Shown here piece by piece: positions 25,783-34,734 of a stretch of DNA of 64,000 nucleotides. The stretch is from positions 889,001 through 953,000 of the forward strand of contig NC_014041.1 in NCBI RefSeq assembly GCF_000023465.1, in the 5' to 3' direction. Numbering within the stretch: the first letter of the stretch is position 1; each line of letters begins with the position of its first letter. This DNA is from Zunongwangia profunda SM-A87 (GTDB lineage: Bacteria; Bacteroidota; Bacteroidia; Flavobacteriales; Flavobacteriaceae). The position numbers were made by a program, and so were the translations under genes. The notes below the pieces were generated by a model that ran no database searches, was not told where the DNA came from, and saw only the letters and a list, made by a program, of their open reading frames with translations.

Positions 25783-26715
25783 ATGGATAACGGAATATAT
25801 GCTAAGTTTCACACCACGAAAGGTGAAATTTTAGTAGCATTAGAATATGAAAAGGCTCCGGGAACAGTAGGAAATTTTGTTGGGCTTGCTGAAGGAAATT
25901 TAGAAAACGAAGCAAAATCACAGGGAACGCCTTATTACGACGGATTAAAATTTCATCGGGTAATTCCAGATTTTATGGTTCAGGGTGGTGATCCTCAGGG
26001 AACTGGGTCTGGTGGTCCAGGTTATAAATTTGATGACGAAATTCATCCAGATCTTAAGCACGATGCTCCAGGTAAATTATCGATGGCCAATGCAGGTCCT
26101 GGTACTAACGGTAGTCAGTTTTTTATTACTCACGTAGAGACACCATGGTTAGACGGGAAGCATACGGTATTTGGAAGTGTGGTTGAAGGTCAGGATGTTG
26201 TAGATAGCATCGCTCAGGGTGATAAAATCGAAAAGTTAGAAATTATCCGTGAAGGGGAAGAAGCTAAAAATTGGAATGCAGTAGAAACGTTCCGTCAGTT
26301 TAATGGTGCTAAAGCAGAGCGTGAAGCTGCTGCCCTAAAGCAACAGGAAGAACTTCTTGGTAAATTAGCACAGGGTTTTGAAAAAACCGATAGTGGTTTA
26401 CGCTATAAAATTGAGAAAGAAGGAGACGGTAAACAAGCCGAAAAAGGAAAAACGGTTTCTGTACACTACAAAGGTCGCTTGGCCGATGGTACTGTTTTTG
26501 ATTCTTCCTATAAAAGAAATCAGCCTATAGAGTTTCCTATTGGTGTAGGACATGTAATTGCTGGTTGGGACGAAGGTATTTTAAAACTAAAAGTTGGTGA
26601 TCAGGCAAGATTTGTGATCCCTTCTCATCTTGGATATGGTGAGCGTGGTGCTGGTGGTGTAATCCCACCAAACGCAACCTTGATTTTTGATGTAGAGTTA
26701 ATGGATGTAAAATAA
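25783..26715 (+). CDS. Cyclophilin-FKBP fusion peptidyl-prolyl isomerase
   Basis: 310 residues combining two unrelated prolyl isomerase folds. Residues about 5-165 are a cyclophilin: [40 protein letters not shown] and [12 protein letters not shown] include the catalytic Arg (FHRV) and the drug-pocket residues. A charged helical linker (about 166-205) follows. Residues about 210-310 are an FKBP domain: [39 protein letters not shown] and [22 protein letters not shown]. There is no signal peptide, so it should be cytoplasmic, perhaps as a general folding helper. Two active domains are predicted from intact motifs. Confidence 0.93.
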   Translation: MDNGIYAKFHTTKGEILVALEYEKAPGTVGNFVGLAEGNLENEAKSQGTPYYDGLKFHRVIPDFMVQGGDPQGTGSGGPGYKFDDEIHPDLKHDAPGKLSMANAGPGTNGSQFFITHVETPWLDGKHTVFGSVVEGQDVVDSIAQGDKIEKLEIIREGEEAKNWNAVETFRQFNGAKAEREAAALKQQEELLGKLAQGFEKTDSGLRYKIEKEGDGKQAEKGKTVSVHYKGRLADGTVFDSSYKRNQPIEFPIGVGHVIAGWDEGILKLKVGDQARFVIPSHLGYGERGAGGVIPPNATLIFDVELMDVK

Positions 26716-26730
26716 TACAGAATAATTATA

Positions 26731-26761
26731 AAAAAAGCTGCTCGACCGAGCAGCTTTTTTT
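26731..26761 (+). terminator. Rho-independent terminator
   Basis: GCTGCTC/GAGCAGC stem (26737-26743 with 26748-26754), flanked by A's and T's (AAAAAA...TTTTTTT), 15 bases after the PPIase stop. Its flanks suggest it can act in both directions. Confidence 0.9.
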
Positions 26762-26790
26762 ATTGGTACCGCCAAAGGGCGTAATAGCCG

Positions 26791-26808
26791 TCCCGATAGC
26801 AATCGGGA
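26791..26808. repeat. Short extragenic dyad, CCGAT family
   Basis: TCCCGAT-AGCA-ATCGGGA, third member of the dyads at 3516 and 7154. It is followed at about 26820-26845 by GAGATTTTGTCTCTATCGAA and TGCCT, a segment repeated at about 62970. Confidence 0.55.
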
Positions 26809-26888
26809 TGCTTTGGAATTGAGATTTTGTCTCTATCGAATGCCTTGTGGGCTTGCCCAAAGGTAATTTACGATTGTTTTTTAAGAAA

Positions 26889-27530
26889 TTAGTCCAAATT
26901 GGGTTGTGGGGTCATTCTCAAATATGGTTTCACTTCTTTATATCCTTTAGGGAATAGACCTTTAGCATCTTCGTTAGAAACCGCAGGACTAATAACTACT
27001 TCTTCACCATGTTTCCAGTTTGCCGGAGTCGCTACTTTATGATACGCGGTTAATTGTAAAGAATCGATAACACGAAGAATTTCTTCAAAATTCCTACCGG
27101 TACTTGGTGGATAGGTTAATGTTAACTTTACTTTCTTATCAGGACTAATAATAAATACCGATCTTACCGTCGCTTTATTATCTTCATTTGGATGGATCAT
27201 GTCGTAAAGATTCGAAACATTTTTATCCTCATCAGCGATAATGGGATAGTTAAGTTTTACTTCCTGAGTTTCCTCAATGTCTTTTACCCAACCTTTGTGA
27301 GATTCCATATCGTCGATACTTAAAGCGATTACTTTAGTGTTACGCTTATCAAATTCTGGTTTGTAATTGGCTACAGTTCCTAATTCCGTAGTACAAACCG
27401 GCGTATAATCTGATGGGTGAGAGAATAATATTCCCCAACTATCGCCAAGATAATCGTAAAAATTTATTTTTCCTTCTGTAGTTTCAGCATCAAAATTTGG
27501 TGCAGTATCTCCTAATCTTATAGTACTCAT
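26889..27530 (-). CDS. 1-Cys peroxiredoxin (Prx6 type)
   Basis: 213 residues. Reduces peroxides through Cys46 in SHPSDYTPVCTTELG, the Prx6 active site (PxxxTxxC); Arg in SVFIISPDKKV-preceding TVRS and the C-terminal HGEEVVISPAVSNEDAK domain fit the Prx6/AhpC-extended family. No resolving Cys motif of 2-Cys types is seen. Cytoplasmic. Preceded on the same strand by a thioredoxin-fold gene 155 bases upstream, a plausible functional partner. Confidence 0.93.
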   Translation of the reverse strand: MSTIRLGDTAPNFDAETTEGKINFYDYLGDSWGILFSHPSDYTPVCTTELGTVANYKPEFDKRNTKVIALSIDDMESHKGWVKDIEETQEVKLNYPIIADEDKNVSNLYDMIHPNEDNKATVRSVFIISPDKKVKLTLTYPPSTGRNFEEILRVIDSLQLTAYHKVATPANWKHGEEVVISPAVSNEDAKGLFPKGYKEVKPYLRMTPQPNLD

Positions 27531-27685
27531 AGTCTGATCTTTTTAAATTGTATTCAAAATTAAAGAAAATCAAATCAAATAACCTATTAAATCTATAGGA
27601 TAATTGTGTTTTGTGAAAAGTTTAACCCGATATTTCTTTTTCTGGAGAAATAAGAGGTTATTTCATATAATTTAAGCAGTTGGCA

Positions 27686-28246
27686 CTAAGACTGTTTCCA
27701 TTTAATATTGCAGCCAATACTCGGTTTTTGATCATCCGCAACTTTTTCTCCGGCAAGAATAGCATCCATGGCATTTCTAAGATCTTTTCCGGTAACCGGT
27801 TTTTCGTTTCCGGGACGAGAATCGTCTAGCTGACCACGATAAGCGAGTTCTAAATTTTCATCAAAAAGAAAAAAGTCTGGCGTGCAGGCAGCATCATAAG
27901 CTTTTGCAACACTTTGGTCTTCATCGTATAAATAAGGGAAAGTATATCCTTCTTTTTGAGCAGCTTTTTTCATTAATTCCGGGCTGTCGTCAGGATAATT
28001 TTCAACGTCATTGCTGGAAACTGCCACTATTCCAAATCCTTTAGCCTGATATTCTTCGCCTAGTTTGGCGATTTCTGAATTTACATGCTTTACGAATGGA
28101 CAATGGTTGCAAATAAACATGATTAATATTCCTTTTGGTCCTTTTAGTGCTTCAAGATCAAAGGTTTTATCGGTTACTGTATCGTATAATTCAAACTCTG
28201 GAGCTTTAGTGCCCAAAGCCAACATATTTGATGGAGTACGTGCCAT
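27686..28246 (-). CDS. Thioredoxin-fold redoxin with CNHC site
   Basis: 186 residues, AhpC/TSA-TlpA-like fold without signal peptide. The CxxC motif is Cys46-NH-Cys49 in MFICNHCPFVKHV, unlike the usual CGPC; His between the cysteines usually raises redox potential. Other conserved blocks are VSSNDVENYPDDSPE, YLYDEDQSVAKAYDAACTPDFFLFD and the C-terminal KPSIGCNIKWK with an extra Cys. From memory this type is common in Bacteroidota. Probably a peroxide- or disulfide-linked reductase near the peroxiredoxin gene. Confidence 0.85.
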   Translation of the reverse strand: MARTPSNMLALGTKAPEFELYDTVTDKTFDLEALKGPKGILIMFICNHCPFVKHVNSEIAKLGEEYQAKGFGIVAVSSNDVENYPDDSPELMKKAAQKEGYTFPYLYDEDQSVAKAYDAACTPDFFLFDENLELAYRGQLDDSRPGNEKPVTGKDLRNAMDAILAGEKVADDQKPSIGCNIKWKQS

Positions 28247-28314
28247 AATTTTTTACTATAAATTTACAATTTTGTACTCTAGAATATCTAAATTTCCGTA
28301 GAAATACAAATGCT

Positions 28315-28650
28315 ATGGAAATAAGTTGGAAAGACTTTGAAAAAGTTGAAATGCGGGTAGGAACAATCATCGAGGCCAAGCAGTTCCCAGAAGCCAGGAA
28401 GCCCGCTTACAAATTAAAAATTGATTTTGGAAAACATATAGGTTTTAGAAAGACCTCTGCACAAATTACCAGAAACTACGAGCCACAGGATCTGGTAGGG
28501 AAACAGGTCATTGCGGTAATTAATTTCCCAGATAAGCAAATCGCTAATTTTATGAGTGAATGCCTGGTTTTGGGAGCAGTAGGAGATCATAACGATATTG
28601 TCCTTATTGAGCCTGGTTTAGAGGTTGAAAATGGCATAAGAATTGGGTAG
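28315..28650 (+). CDS. CsaA-like tRNA-binding-domain protein
   Basis: 111 residues forming one OB-fold tRNA-binding (EMAP/Trbp111-like) domain: FEKVEMRVGTIIEAKQFPEARKP, LKIDFGKHIGFRKTSAQI, LVGKQVIAVINFPDKQIANFMSECLVLGA and VLIEPGLEVENGIRIG. The same fold occurs at the C-terminus of MetRS and alone as CsaA, a dimeric RNA- or chaperone-like protein. Divergent from the redoxin gene, 68 bases apart. Molecular role not known beyond RNA binding. Confidence 0.88.
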   Translation: MEISWKDFEKVEMRVGTIIEAKQFPEARKPAYKLKIDFGKHIGFRKTSAQITRNYEPQDLVGKQVIAVINFPDKQIANFMSECLVLGAVGDHNDIVLIEPGLEVENGIRIG

Positions 28651-28710
28651 GGTACACTAATAATGATTGCAATAATGCTTCAATTTTGAAGTGATTTTTT
28701 CAATTCAAAA

Positions 28711-29412
28711 TTATCGATCTCTTTTCTGCTGATCTTCTAATAATTTTCTGATATCTTTTTTGTTTCCGTAGATCACCATGATATCGCCTTTGTATAGTTT
28801 GGTGCCTGCGGAAGCAACGCCTTTAATATTGGTTATTTTTTTTGCGCACCCAAGATCGTTTTTACCTTCAGTGACTTTCATTGTAGTCAAAATAATAAGG
28901 TCATAATCTTCTCTAAAGCGTATTTCCTGTAAGGTTTTATCGTGGTATTGATCCGGTACCTGCACTTCAACAATACTATAATCCTCATTAAGTTCAAAGC
29001 TATCTACCACTCCGCGCATATTCAGTTTTTTGGCCCAGCGCTCGGCGGTTTCTTCTTCAGGGTGAATAATCTCATCTACGCCCATAGCTTCTAATACCAT
29101 TTCCTGCAATCCCTGTTGTGCACGGCTAATAAGTCGCTTTACATTTAACTTTTTCATCAAAGCTGTGGTCATCACATTGGCGCCCTGATTTTCTCCAATG
29201 GCTACCACTACAACATCGGTATCCCTAAGAGGCAGGTTAGATACAGCAGCCGATTCTGTTGCATCAAGATTAATCGCATGTGTGATTTTATCTTTTATGG
29301 ATTCGATACGATCCATACGAATATCTACACCAATAACTTCATTGTTAAGTGCAGTAAGCTTTTGGGCTAATGAAGAACCAAAGTTTCCTAATCCAATAAT
29401 GATATATTTCAT
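28711..29412 (-). CDS. TrkA/KtrA potassium-channel regulatory subunit
   Basis: 233 residues. RCK-N Rossmann domain at about 1-130 with IIGLGNFGSSLAQKL (GxGxxG), VIGVDIRMDRIE and VVAIGENQGANVMTTAL; RCK-C domain at about 145-230. One RCK module of this size resembles KtrA rather than the doubled E. coli TrkA. It binds nucleotides and gates the partner pore. It follows the trkH/ktrB-like gene by seven bases on the same strand, so they are one operon. Confidence 0.92.
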   Translation of the reverse strand: MKYIIIGLGNFGSSLAQKLTALNNEVIGVDIRMDRIESIKDKITHAINLDATESAAVSNLPLRDTDVVVVAIGENQGANVMTTALMKKLNVKRLISRAQQGLQEMVLEAMGVDEIIHPEEETAERWAKKLNMRGVVDSFELNEDYSIVEVQVPDQYHDKTLQEIRFREDYDLIILTTMKVTEGKNDLGCAKKITNIKGVASAGTKLYKGDIMVIYGNKKDIRKLLEDQQKRDR

Positions 29413-29419
29413 AATGCTA

Positions 29420-31183
29420 TTAGTTAATTAAAACTTCCTCTGTAGGGTATTTATAATTTAAATGTTTTACATCAGCCAAAAATGCGGCCATAATAGTAAG
29501 CATGCTTACTCTACCGGCAAACATGGTCATGATAATTACAATTTTTGAGGCACCGGAAAAATTTGCAGTAATCCCTAAGCTTAATCCTACGGTACTGTAA
29601 GCAGAAATAGATTCGAAAGCCACATCAAGTAAGTGCATATCGGGGTCAAAATAAGAGATCATTAAAATCGATAATCCTACAAAAAGTATAGATAAGGTCA
29701 TGATCGCAAAAGCTCTTCGTAAAGAGTTATTTGCAATTTCCCGGTTATAAACTTCTACACGGTCTTTACCTTTTGCCAGACTTAAAAAATTAAGCGTAGC
29801 AATAGCTATCGTGCTTGTTTTAATACCACCACCTGTAGATCCAGGGGAAGCACCAATCCACATTAAAAACATAATCACCATGATGGTAGAGAAATGCAAT
29901 GCCCCCATATCGACCGAGTTAAACCCGGCAGTTCTAGGAGTCGAGGAACCAAAGAAAGAAGCAGCCAGTTTTCCAAGGAAATTATAATCTTTTAGGGTAT
30001 TGTTGTATTCAAAGAACATAAAGAAAACCGTACCGCCCACGAGTAATATCGCTGTGGTGACCAGTACAATTCTGGAATTCAAATTCAAAATCCATGGCAT
30101 ATGAACCGGCTGGTCTGGTCTTTTAAACCGTAAAAAATTCTTTTTGATAAAATACTTTCCATACTTATATATGTTAAGTACAATAGGAAATCCTAAACCT
30201 CCCAGAATAAACAGTACTGATAAAATGATATGCAATGGAAAATTAAATCGATATTCCGGTTGGTATAGACTATATTCTAAAGTAGAAAAACCGGCATTAC
30301 AAAACCCTGAAATGGTGTGAAAAACCGAAAAGAAAATACGATCACCAACAGTTTCGAATAATTGAGGATCTAAGCTCATATAAATTAATAAACCTCCTAT
30401 AAATTCGAATACAAAAGTGATAAATAAAATCTTTTTTAATGCCGAAAAAACTTCGCCCAGTGTCTCTGAATCTGTGACGTTTTTCATCATTAACTGATTC
30501 TCATACGAGGTGCTACCCCGGAAAAAATAACTAAAGTAACTGGCAAAAGTCATGATTCCCAATCCCCCAAGCTGAATTAAAACCAAAATGATACTTTGTC
30601 CAAAAGTTGTAAAATAGCTACCTGTATCGACCACAATAAGTCCGGTGACACAAACTGCGCTGGTAGAGGTGAATAAAGCATCTAAAAACGAAATGCCGTT
30701 GTGAGTAGCTTTAGGAAGCATAAGGCACAGTGTCCCTATTATTATGAGTATTAAAAAACTAATAATAAACAGTTGTGCCGGATTGATAATTTCTCGATCG
30801 ATCTTTAATTCGAACCTGGATAATTCCCGGATAAAATAAATAACGATAGCCAGGTAGATCCAGCCCATTTTATTGAAAAATTCGAAAAATACAAGATTCT
30901 CTCTAATAGCATCAACCTGTGCAAGAGCGAGGAGGCCAAATAGCGAGAAAATGATAGTATCGAAAAATCTAACCTTGTTAGGGAAACGATCATTGGCGAT
31001 AAAATAACGTAAAGCAATAGAAGGAATTCCAACGAGAAGGGTAATAAAATAAAAGGTTCTTATTTCGATTTCAACAAATTTCTCATGAGAAAAGCCTAAA
31101 TCAAAAATTATTGCTATTACCGCAAAGAAACTTAGCCAAAAAGAAAACCTTCTTAGGTACTCTAAAATTTTATATTTACTCAT
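29420..31183 (-). CDS. TrkH/KtrB-type potassium transporter pore
   Basis: 587 residues, integral membrane. An N-terminal block of about four extra helices (residues 10-130) precedes the four M1-P-M2 pore repeats. Pore-loop signatures are SAVCVTGLIVVDTG, GFCNAGFSTL, STPRTAGFNSVDMG and SAYSTVGLSLGIT, each with the Gly of the K+ selectivity filter. IGASPGSTGGGIKTST is the typical M2 loop. It imports K+, gated by the adjacent RCK protein. First gene of the two-gene operon; a long repeat array lies upstream. Confidence 0.93.
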   Translation of the reverse strand: MSKYKILEYLRRFSFWLSFFAVIAIIFDLGFSHEKFVEIEIRTFYFITLLVGIPSIALRYFIANDRFPNKVRFFDTIIFSLFGLLALAQVDAIRENLVFFEFFNKMGWIYLAIVIYFIRELSRFELKIDREIINPAQLFIISFLILIIIGTLCLMLPKATHNGISFLDALFTSTSAVCVTGLIVVDTGSYFTTFGQSIILVLIQLGGLGIMTFASYFSYFFRGSTSYENQLMMKNVTDSETLGEVFSALKKILFITFVFEFIGGLLIYMSLDPQLFETVGDRIFFSVFHTISGFCNAGFSTLEYSLYQPEYRFNFPLHIILSVLFILGGLGFPIVLNIYKYGKYFIKKNFLRFKRPDQPVHMPWILNLNSRIVLVTTAILLVGGTVFFMFFEYNNTLKDYNFLGKLAASFFGSSTPRTAGFNSVDMGALHFSTIMVIMFLMWIGASPGSTGGGIKTSTIAIATLNFLSLAKGKDRVEVYNREIANNSLRRAFAIMTLSILFVGLSILMISYFDPDMHLLDVAFESISAYSTVGLSLGITANFSGASKIVIIMTMFAGRVSMLTIMAAFLADVKHLNYKYPTEEVLIN

Positions 31184-32143
31184 ACACTACTGAAATTGTA
31201 GTAAAATTCAGTTTAGTTGGGTGCAAATCGAAGTACGCACGCGCTAAAATATAGCGCAAGATAAATAGAAAAGGATAGACTTTAAGAAAGATTGTTTTAA
31301 ATAAAACCCAAAATTTACTCGATAAGCGAAAGCTTAAGCAGCCGCTGTTGAGTTCAAAGTTTAAAAGTTCAAGGTTTAAAGTTGTTTTTTTCTATCTTCA
31401 TTTTCAAATCAATAAATTTTCTTGTTTTCAAAATCAAGACTCCATCATCTATTTTCTCTTCTCTCTTTTCTAGCTTCTTTCACGCTTTGGCTTCGATACA
31501 ATCGCTCCTTTGTCGCAATCACTCAGCCGCCGTTGAGTCCAAGTACAAAAGTTCAAGGTTTAAAGTGTTGTTTTCCTATCTTCATTTTCACATCAACAAA
31601 TTTTCTTTTTTCCAGAATCAAGACTCCGTCATCTATTTTCTCTTCTCTCTTTTCTAGCTTCTTTCACGCTTTGGCTTCGATACAATCGCTCCTTTGTCGT
31701 AATCACTCAGTCGCTGTTGAGTTCAAAGTTTAAAAGTTCAAGGTTTAAAGTGTTGTTTTCCTATCTTCATTTTTACATCAACAAATTTTCTTGTTTCCAG
31801 AATCAAGACTCCGTCATCTATTTTCTCTTCTCTCTTTTCTAGCTTCTTTCACGCTTTGGCTTCGATACAATCGCTCCTTTGTCGCAATCACTCAGCCGCC
31901 GTTGAGTCCAAGTTTAAAAGCTCAAGGTTTAAAGTGTTGTTTTCCTATCTTCATTTTCACATCAACAAATTTTCTTGTTTCCAGAATCCAGGTCTGTTTT
32001 CAGGATCCATTTTGTAGCCATTCAACATTCAGCATTTAAAATTCAAAATCCCTCCTGATTCTTGGTTCCTGTTTCCTAAATTTCTTTTTTCTAGTCTATT
32101 TTCTAATGTCTAACAGCGTAGCGATCTAACTTCTAACTTCCTA
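31184..32143. other. 960-base non-coding region with tandem repeats
   Basis: Contains the repeat array at 31341-31999 and AT-rich flanks with decayed blocks (ATTCTTGGTTCCTGTTTCCT near 32058) like those in the trp gaps. Open frames at 31382-31657, 31422-31733 and 31791-32039 (+) share the same peptide because they lie in repeats, and none looks like a gene. It lies upstream of the minus-strand potassium operon and downstream of the minus-strand peptidase. Confidence 0.7.
31341..31999. repeat. Tandem array, about 185 bp x 3.6, alternating unit types
   Basis: Units start at about 31341, 31526, 31710 and 31895 (period 184-185); the fourth is cut at about 31999. Units 1 and 3 begin GCTGTTGAGTTCAAAGTTT, units 2 and 4 begin GCCGTTGAGTCCAAGT. 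Shared core blocks are GGTTTAAAGT, CATCAACAAATTTTCTT, AGACTCCGTCATCTATTTTC and CTTTGGCTTCGATACAATCG. The A-B-A-B order suggests duplication of a two-unit block. CACATCAACAAATTTTCT is also found in the trp-region repeat (8724-8741). Confidence 0.88.
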
Positions 32144-34663
32144 TCACATGTGATCGCCGAAGAATATAGCATTCATCAATAATTTATTGGTGCCATACCA
32201 GAATGCTCTAAAGTTGGTGTTGTCTGTAAAGTAAATTACCTGTCCTTTGCCAAAACCATTTGTTTTGAATGGGACCGTATTTTTTATCTCTTCGTTTTTT
32301 TCTTCACTTATATAACCACTTAACAAAGGATCGTTGGTGTATTGAATGGGATTGTTAAAGCTCTGTTCGTCAGCTTCAACAAAAATAGTGGTATTTCTAA
32401 AAAGCGCTAAATGGTCATTTTTATATCCAAAGTTAATAGGATGAGAGCGGTCTAATTTTGTTTCAAAAATTGCCCCGCCAATACCTTGAGATCCGTAAAA
32501 ATCACTGCGCTGCTCAAAACTAATATTTTTAGCTTTTATTGGATTGTTTTTGGTTTTAATGTCTAGTAAATTATTGGTACTTAGGTAACGTGAAGCATTT
32601 CTATATGCAATTAAAGTGCCTCCGTTTCTAATCCATGTTTTAAGTTTTTCAGTATCATTTTTATCCAGAGCAGTTCCCCAGTTGTTTACTAAAATAATAT
32701 CGGTGTATCGGCTAAGATCGGCACGTCCAAAGTTACGGGTATTTAGTTTGGTTACTTTAATATCATAGCGTTGATCAAACAAGTGCCAAATTTCACCGGC
32801 ATCATATGGGGTAATACCTTCGCCAACTAAAAGAGCGATTTCCTGATTCTCTATCGGAAGGAAAAAGCGACTCCCCAGATTGATCCCTGAAGTTAAGCCG
32901 GTATCTACCGCATCGATCGTAATATTAGCCGTTTCAGCAACATTTTGTAGAAAATCGAAAAGTTCTTCTTTGTTTAGTTTTTGATTCTGAACGGGAATCA
33001 TGATACTGCCGTAGTCATATTGTTTTGTTTTAGTACCAAATCTTTGCATAGCAACTCGCGCCCTTAATCCTTTATTAAGGATCATGTTTAAGGCTTTTGG
33101 TGCATTATAATCATGCCACTCCATTACATAGGCATAAGAGCTTTTTTCCATGGCAGGAACTTGTGGTTGCTCCAGTACCTCAATCATTTCTCCGGCATGA
33201 TCTAAAGAAGCATTCTCCGTATAATCTAAATTAAAAGCCAGAGGAAATGTCCAGGCAGAGATATCATAAAATAAACTATCTTCAAAACTTGTTCTTTTTT
33301 CAAACATAGCTTCTACCAGTTGGTGTTGTCTCTGGTTTTTTGGGATGATATATGCTGAACCTGGTTTGTATGTTTTTCCGTCTTTACTAAATTCTTTTGT
33401 TACAGGGTGAATTTTAATTTGGTGTCTTTTCATAATCTCAGCCAAATGATAAGCTGTGGTGGCATCTTTGGTATTTCCAAAAGCCCAGGCGCCTTTACCG
33501 GCAGAACTCCTGGCGTTATTATAGAAATCGCGTTGGTAATTCAACAACTTCACTCGCATGTTTTTTGCAGCTTCTAAAGTAGAGAGAGCGGCGGTAAATT
33601 GATTTCTTATAGTGAATGGAAAAGTTAATAAGCCATTATCGGTTTCTTGTGCATGCCCGCGAGAACTTGCCTGTTCAAATAAAATCCCGATGCTTCCATT
33701 GATATCGGGGAAGGTAGATCCTTTTCCGTAATAAAAGTCATCATAGCTTTCTTCTGTAAAATAAAAGCTTCCCAATTTATCAAAAGCGGCTGCATGATAT
33801 TTCCCGATCTCTTGTGTTAATTCTTGATTTAGGTTTGGTGTTAGAGGATGGGTTCTGGAAGGAATGCCAGGTTGAAAGAAAAAAGAAGAATTAGAACCCA
33901 TTTCATGGTGATCTGTAAGAATGTTAGGATACCATTTATGGAAGGTTTTAATTCTAGCCTGTGATTCCGGTAATTGTGCCGGCAGCCAGTCACGGTTAAG
34001 ATCAAACCAATAGTGGTTGGTACGACCGCCCGGCCAAACTTCGTCATACTCCCGATCTTGCGGATCTGCATTAATATTGGCACTACGATTGGTATTTGCC
34101 CAATAGGCAAAACGTTGTAATCCATCTGGGTTGAAAGAGGGATCAAAAAGAATAATGGTATGGTTTAGTAAATCTTCAATTTCATCACCTTCGGCAGCGG
34201 CTAAATAATAGGCGGCAATAAGTGCAGCATTAGAACCACTGGGTTCGTTACCATGTATGGAAAACCCCTGGTTTACTACGATGGGCATCTCTTTGGTGTT
34301 AAGATTGGCAGCGCCATCTTCAACTAAAGCTTTATGATCCTGCCGGATCTTGTCGATATTTTGAATGTTTTTTTCTGAAGAGATCGTTAGTAATAAAAGT
34401 GGTCGTCCTTCGTAGGAGGTGCCGCGATTTTCTATACTAATACGTGGGGAAACTTCAGCAAGTTTGGTCATATAGTTCACCAATCGATCATGGCTTACAT
34501 GCCATTGTCCCGGCACAAAGCCAATAATGTCCTGTGGTTTTGGAATGTCAGCATTATAGCTAATGGTTTTTGGTAAATAGTAATCGAGGCTTAAAGTATC
34601 GAAATCCTGTGCCTGAAAACCCAATGATGAAATTAGAAAAAAGAGGGTGAGAAATTTCTTCAT
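32144..34663 (-). CDS. M14 zinc carboxypeptidase, secreted
   Basis: 839 residues. Signal peptide MKKFLTLFFLISSLGFQAQ. The M14 domain occupies about residues 45-400: zinc ligands HGNE in NQGFSIHGNEPSGSNAA, the third His in ILTDHHEMGSNSSFFF, substrate Arg/Asn in DLNRDWLPAQ, and Glu in ILFEQASSRGHAQE as the catalytic base. A long C-terminal part (about 430-839) includes a glutamine-amidotransferase-like fold (IILVNNWGTALDKNDTEKLK, GGTLIAYRNASR). Such proteins degrade peptides outside the cell or in the periplasm. A terminator hairpin lies just 20 bases before the start (34683-34712). Confidence 0.9.
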   Translation of the reverse strand: MKKFLTLFFLISSLGFQAQDFDTLSLDYYLPKTISYNADIPKPQDIIGFVPGQWHVSHDRLVNYMTKLAEVSPRISIENRGTSYEGRPLLLLTISSEKNIQNIDKIRQDHKALVEDGAANLNTKEMPIVVNQGFSIHGNEPSGSNAALIAAYYLAAAEGDEIEDLLNHTIILFDPSFNPDGLQRFAYWANTNRSANINADPQDREYDEVWPGGRTNHYWFDLNRDWLPAQLPESQARIKTFHKWYPNILTDHHEMGSNSSFFFQPGIPSRTHPLTPNLNQELTQEIGKYHAAAFDKLGSFYFTEESYDDFYYGKGSTFPDINGSIGILFEQASSRGHAQETDNGLLTFPFTIRNQFTAALSTLEAAKNMRVKLLNYQRDFYNNARSSAGKGAWAFGNTKDATTAYHLAEIMKRHQIKIHPVTKEFSKDGKTYKPGSAYIIPKNQRQHQLVEAMFEKRTSFEDSLFYDISAWTFPLAFNLDYTENASLDHAGEMIEVLEQPQVPAMEKSSYAYVMEWHDYNAPKALNMILNKGLRARVAMQRFGTKTKQYDYGSIMIPVQNQKLNKEELFDFLQNVAETANITIDAVDTGLTSGINLGSRFFLPIENQEIALLVGEGITPYDAGEIWHLFDQRYDIKVTKLNTRNFGRADLSRYTDIILVNNWGTALDKNDTEKLKTWIRNGGTLIAYRNASRYLSTNNLLDIKTKNNPIKAKNISFEQRSDFYGSQGIGGAIFETKLDRSHPINFGYKNDHLALFRNTTIFVEADEQSFNNPIQYTNDPLLSGYISEEKNEEIKNTVPFKTNGFGKGQVIYFTDNTNFRAFWYGTNKLLMNAIFFGDHM

Positions 34664-34682
34664 AATTTAAAGTTGAGGTATA

Positions 34683-34712
34683 AAACAAAAAACGCCCCGG
34701 ATTAGGGGGCGG
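34683..34712 (-). terminator. Terminator between the DUF3276 gene and the peptidase
   Basis: On the minus strand CGCCCC...GGGGCG closes a hairpin, followed by TTTTTTGTTTTA. It ends the upstream DUF3276 message, yet its T run is only about 20 bases from the peptidase ATG (34663), leaving no room for a separate promoter downstream of it. Confidence 0.75.
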
Positions 34713-34734
34713 TTAACAATTTAAGTGTAATTTT

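Noticed and set aside
31341..31999. CRISPR array
   Set aside because: The whole 185-base unit repeats, with no short repeat alternating with unique spacers, and no cas genes are near.
31382..32039. Three plus-strand open frames in the tandem array
   Set aside because: They encode the same peptide because they fall in repeats; composition is low-complexity and no start or promoter supports them.
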